From NCBI GenBank assembly GCA_016188575.1, contig JACPHN010000075.1, positions 38,841-102,840 of the forward strand: DNA of 64,000 bases. The letters run 5' to 3'. Numbering within the stretch: position 1 is the stretch's first letter; each line of letters opens with the position of its first letter. This document shows positions 62,360-64,000 of this stretch, one piece after another. Both the position numbers and the translations under genes were made by a program. The notes under the pieces are model-generated. The model was not told where the DNA came from and ran no database searches. It saw only the letters and a list, made by a program, of their open reading frames with translations. The stretch is from Candidatus Schekmanbacteria bacterium (GTDB taxonomy: Bacteria; CSSED10-310; JACPHN01).

Positions 62360-63440
62360 GGTGCAAGTCCGGAATGTCGGACGTAGCCGGTTCGGGCCAA
62401 TCGGGCGCCGAGGCCTGGACAATCGTGAAAGGACTGTCCAGGGTGTCAACAGTATGAACGTGAAATCGTCGTCGACACCCTTTCGTGAGGACAGTCCATG
62501 ACATCGTTGCCGAATTGCTGCCTCGATTCTATCGCTACTGCCCATTTCGCGCTCGATTCGAGCAAAGCTGTTGGAGCATTATCGGCCTTTCCCGCGGAGA
62601 AAACGAATCGCTCGCCAGAGGAGATCGCCGCGGATCTCAGCGGCATCGAGCTCGAGCTGAAAAACCTCCTGAATCGGCTGGGTACGGAGATTGCCGCCGC
62701 GCTGCTCGCCAGGCTCGACCTCCGGGCGAACGGCGTCATCGTCGGCGAGCAGGCGTACCGTCGTCGGCGCGAAGATGGCGCGACCGAAATCATGTCGACG
62801 TTCGGCCCGACGGCGATCACCTACGCGCTTTACGAAGAACGTGGTGGCCATGGTGGAAAGACGATAGCGCCGCTGTTGATGCGAATCGGCTTGGTCAACG
62901 ACTTCTGGACGCCGCGCGCGGCGGAAGTCGGGGCGCTATTCGTCCAGGCTACGACTCCCGCCGAATCGCACCGACTACTGGCGGCGGCTTCCGGAATGAC
63001 CGCCTCGCCGAGCAGCCTCGACCGACTGCCAAAGAGCATCGGTGAGGTCGTGGAGAAGGATCGCGAAAACCTCGAGGCCAGCATCAGGGCAGCGGAAACC
63101 TTGCCCGCCCCGTCGTGTGTCGCCACCATTGCAGTCTCCTTGGATGGCGTCATGGTGCCGTTAAAGGACGCGAAGCCGCAGTCTGCTTCAGGTCGTGGGA
63201 GCGAGCACGCTCAGGGGTACAGGGAGGCCGGCTGCGGGACGATTTCCCTGTACGACAGGAAAGGCGACCGTCTGCACACCATCCGCTTGGCCCGCATGCC
63301 CGAGGCTCGCAAGGTGACGTTGCATGCCCAGCTCCAAGCCGAGCTCGCGGCAATCCGGCAGCGCCGAAGAAAACTGGCGAATTCTGCGCGAAATCTCCGC
63401 CAAGTTGGGAATCGAGCTCGTCGAGGAAATCATCGATGGC
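62360..63440 (+). mobile_element. ISKra4-like element, the longest copy
   Basis: Starts at GGTGCAAGTCCGGAATGT, matching the left ends at 36326 and 40716. It has the longest transposase reading frame of the three copies, but its 3' part is lost. Similarity to the family ends near EELVEEIID-type sequence at about 63440, where the next element (IS1595-like) follows. Confidence 0.75.
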
Positions 63441-63478
63441 TCATTATGGAATCCGGGGAGCTGGCCCGCGTCGAGTAG
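62498..63478 (+). pseudogene. ISKra4-family transposase, truncated and frameshifted
   Basis: A 326-codon frame of an ISKra4-family transposase. It begins MTSLPNCCLDSIATAHFALD, then EEIAADLSGIELELKNLLNR, LARLDLRANGVIVGEQAYRR, SFGPTAITYAL-like FGPTAITYALYEERGG, TTPAESHRLLAAASGMTASP and the catalytic-type block ATIAVSLDGVMVPLKDA. After VTLHAQLQAELAAI (about 63357) the family continues in another frame as SAEENWRILREISAKLGIEL, so a frameshift is present there. The C-terminal half of the protein is absent. The fragments at 36326 and 40716 derive from the same transposase gene. Confidence 0.8.
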
Positions 63479-63551
63479 GCCGATGGCTCCCGGTGCTCTG
63501 GAGAGAGGAGGCGGCGTTGCGCGGCGCGGTCCCCAGAGCGATACTTGCGGC

Positions 63552-63759
63552 ATGATAAACATCCAGACTCTCATTGACGACGCGAGGTGTTTCGAGACGG
63601 TGCGGCAGATGCGCTGGCCAGAGGGAGCCCGCTGCCCGGACTGCGGCTCGGAACAAGTGACCAGACAAGGGCGAGACGAGACTCAGCGGGAGCGGCAGAG
63701 CTACCTGTGCAAGGCCTGTGAGCGGCGCTTCGACGACCTGACGGGGACGATTTTCGGCG
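63552..63759 (+). pseudogene. IS1595-family transposase N-terminus, cut by an inserted element
   Basis: ATG at 63552. It codes MINIQTLIDDARCFETVRQM, then RWPEGARCPDCGSEQVTRQG with a C-x-x-C zinc ribbon, and SYLCKACERRFDDLTGTIF with a second C-x-x-C. This is the zinc-ribbon N-terminus of IS1595-type transposases. At about 63755-63760 it stops abruptly at the TCGGCCGAATGT element end, so the DDE catalytic domain is gone. Confidence 0.8.
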
Positions 63760-63780
63760 TCGGCCGAATGTGGTTTACAC
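63760..63780 (+). repeat. Left end of the TCGGCCGAATGT element, second locus
   Basis: TCGGCCGAATGTGGTTTACA plus C, identical to 55558-55578, and preceded in both places by GGCG. It interrupts the IS1595 transposase. The rest of this element is not seen, because the group II intron begins about 35 bases further on. Confidence 0.7.
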
Positions 63781-63814
63781 TTGCCGGAAGTTGAAAGAGG
63801 TGCGACACCTGATA

Positions 63815-64000
63815 GGGGTAGGAAGGGCCGGTTACTCCCGGCCCCTCCCCCCTCCGAACCCGGCGTGCGGATTTCCCGCGCTGGGCTCTCCAGTTGGTGG
63901 TATTACCTGCGAGAGGATTGACAGGCCTTGGCATTGGCTGCGGTCAGTGAGAACAGCCCATGTTGGGCAAAGAAGACATTAGGCCAGCGGTTGTGATCGC
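63815..64000 (-). mobile_element. Group II intron, 3' end with maturase C-terminus
   Basis: The right edge holds the 3' part of a minus-strand group II intron. From the edge down to 63903 the frame reads DHNRWPNVFFAQHGLFSLTA then ANAKACQSSRR and a TAA, like the C-terminus of an intron-encoded reverse transcriptase/maturase. Then 63856-63888 forms a 33-base hairpin starting GAGCCCAGCG and ending CCGGGTTC, the form of domain V with the GAAA-type loop region (GGGAAATCC). A domain VI stem with AGTAAC follows (to about 63815), and the intron should end near CCTACCCCTAT. The 5' end lies outside the window. Confidence 0.8.

Overview
The window reads as chromosomal DNA of a GC-rich (roughly 65% or more) Gram-negative bacterium, most likely a deltaproteobacterial-type lineage (Myxococcota or a relative). 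This rests on gene content: two giant eukaryotic-like Ser/Thr kinases fused to an AAA ATPase and TPRs, a third kinase family with WD40 repeats, a Cys-rich lipoprotein, a BNR-repeat surface protein with a C-terminal anchor tail, and an NtrC regulator. No marker gene fixes the taxonomy. No rRNA, tRNA or CRISPR array was seen.

Layout. 1-4879: a type III restriction-modification locus (mod-RhuM-res); mod is broken at a GA dinucleotide run and res by one extra base. 5016-9319 (minus): HupE/UreJ-like membrane protein, parvulin-type isomerase, TlpA-like thioredoxin, then an NtrC-family response regulator. 10068-14130 (plus): kinase-ATPase-TPR protein 1 and a small unknown gene. 14165-15606: relics (YhdJ-type methyltransferase, TnpB-like fragment). 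15791-27091: mostly housekeeping or envelope genes (secreted metzincin-like protease, class III adenylate cyclase, purM-purN, alpha-carbonic anhydrase, M3 peptidase, FKBP). 27251-35029 (plus): imuA-imuB mutagenesis genes, kinase-ATPase-TPR protein 2 and a beta-propeller protein. 35071-36153: zinc-ribbon rhomboid protease.

36270-47340 is an accessory zone rich in element relics (ISKra4-like, IS1634-like, IS1380-like). It also holds a small unknown gene followed by a truncated helicase, a frameshifted Uma2 nuclease, a truncated HD phosphohydrolase, and an intact three-gene operon (carboxyl methyltransferase, acyl-CoA dehydrogenase-like, membrane phosphoesterase). 47341-55392 holds surface and stress genes, including an ECF sigma/anti-sigma pair with an unknown partner. 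55522-64000 is the second accessory zone. It has a tandemly repeated cassette made of a kinase-WD40 gene, a short ORF and an Rpn-family PD-(D/E)XK nuclease. After this come SRPBCC and NADAR proteins and relics of IS66, ISKra4 and IS1595. A short non-autonomous element with TCGGCCGAATGT ends follows, and at the right edge the 3' end of a group II intron.

The most unusual items are four: the kinase-WD40/Rpn repeat cassette, the GA tract that decides the reading frame of mod, three promoters whose -10 box ends 7-8 bases before the start codon (likely leaderless mRNAs), and families of short dispersed elements (a REP-like repeat, ISKra4 deletion derivatives, and the TCGGCCGAATGT element).
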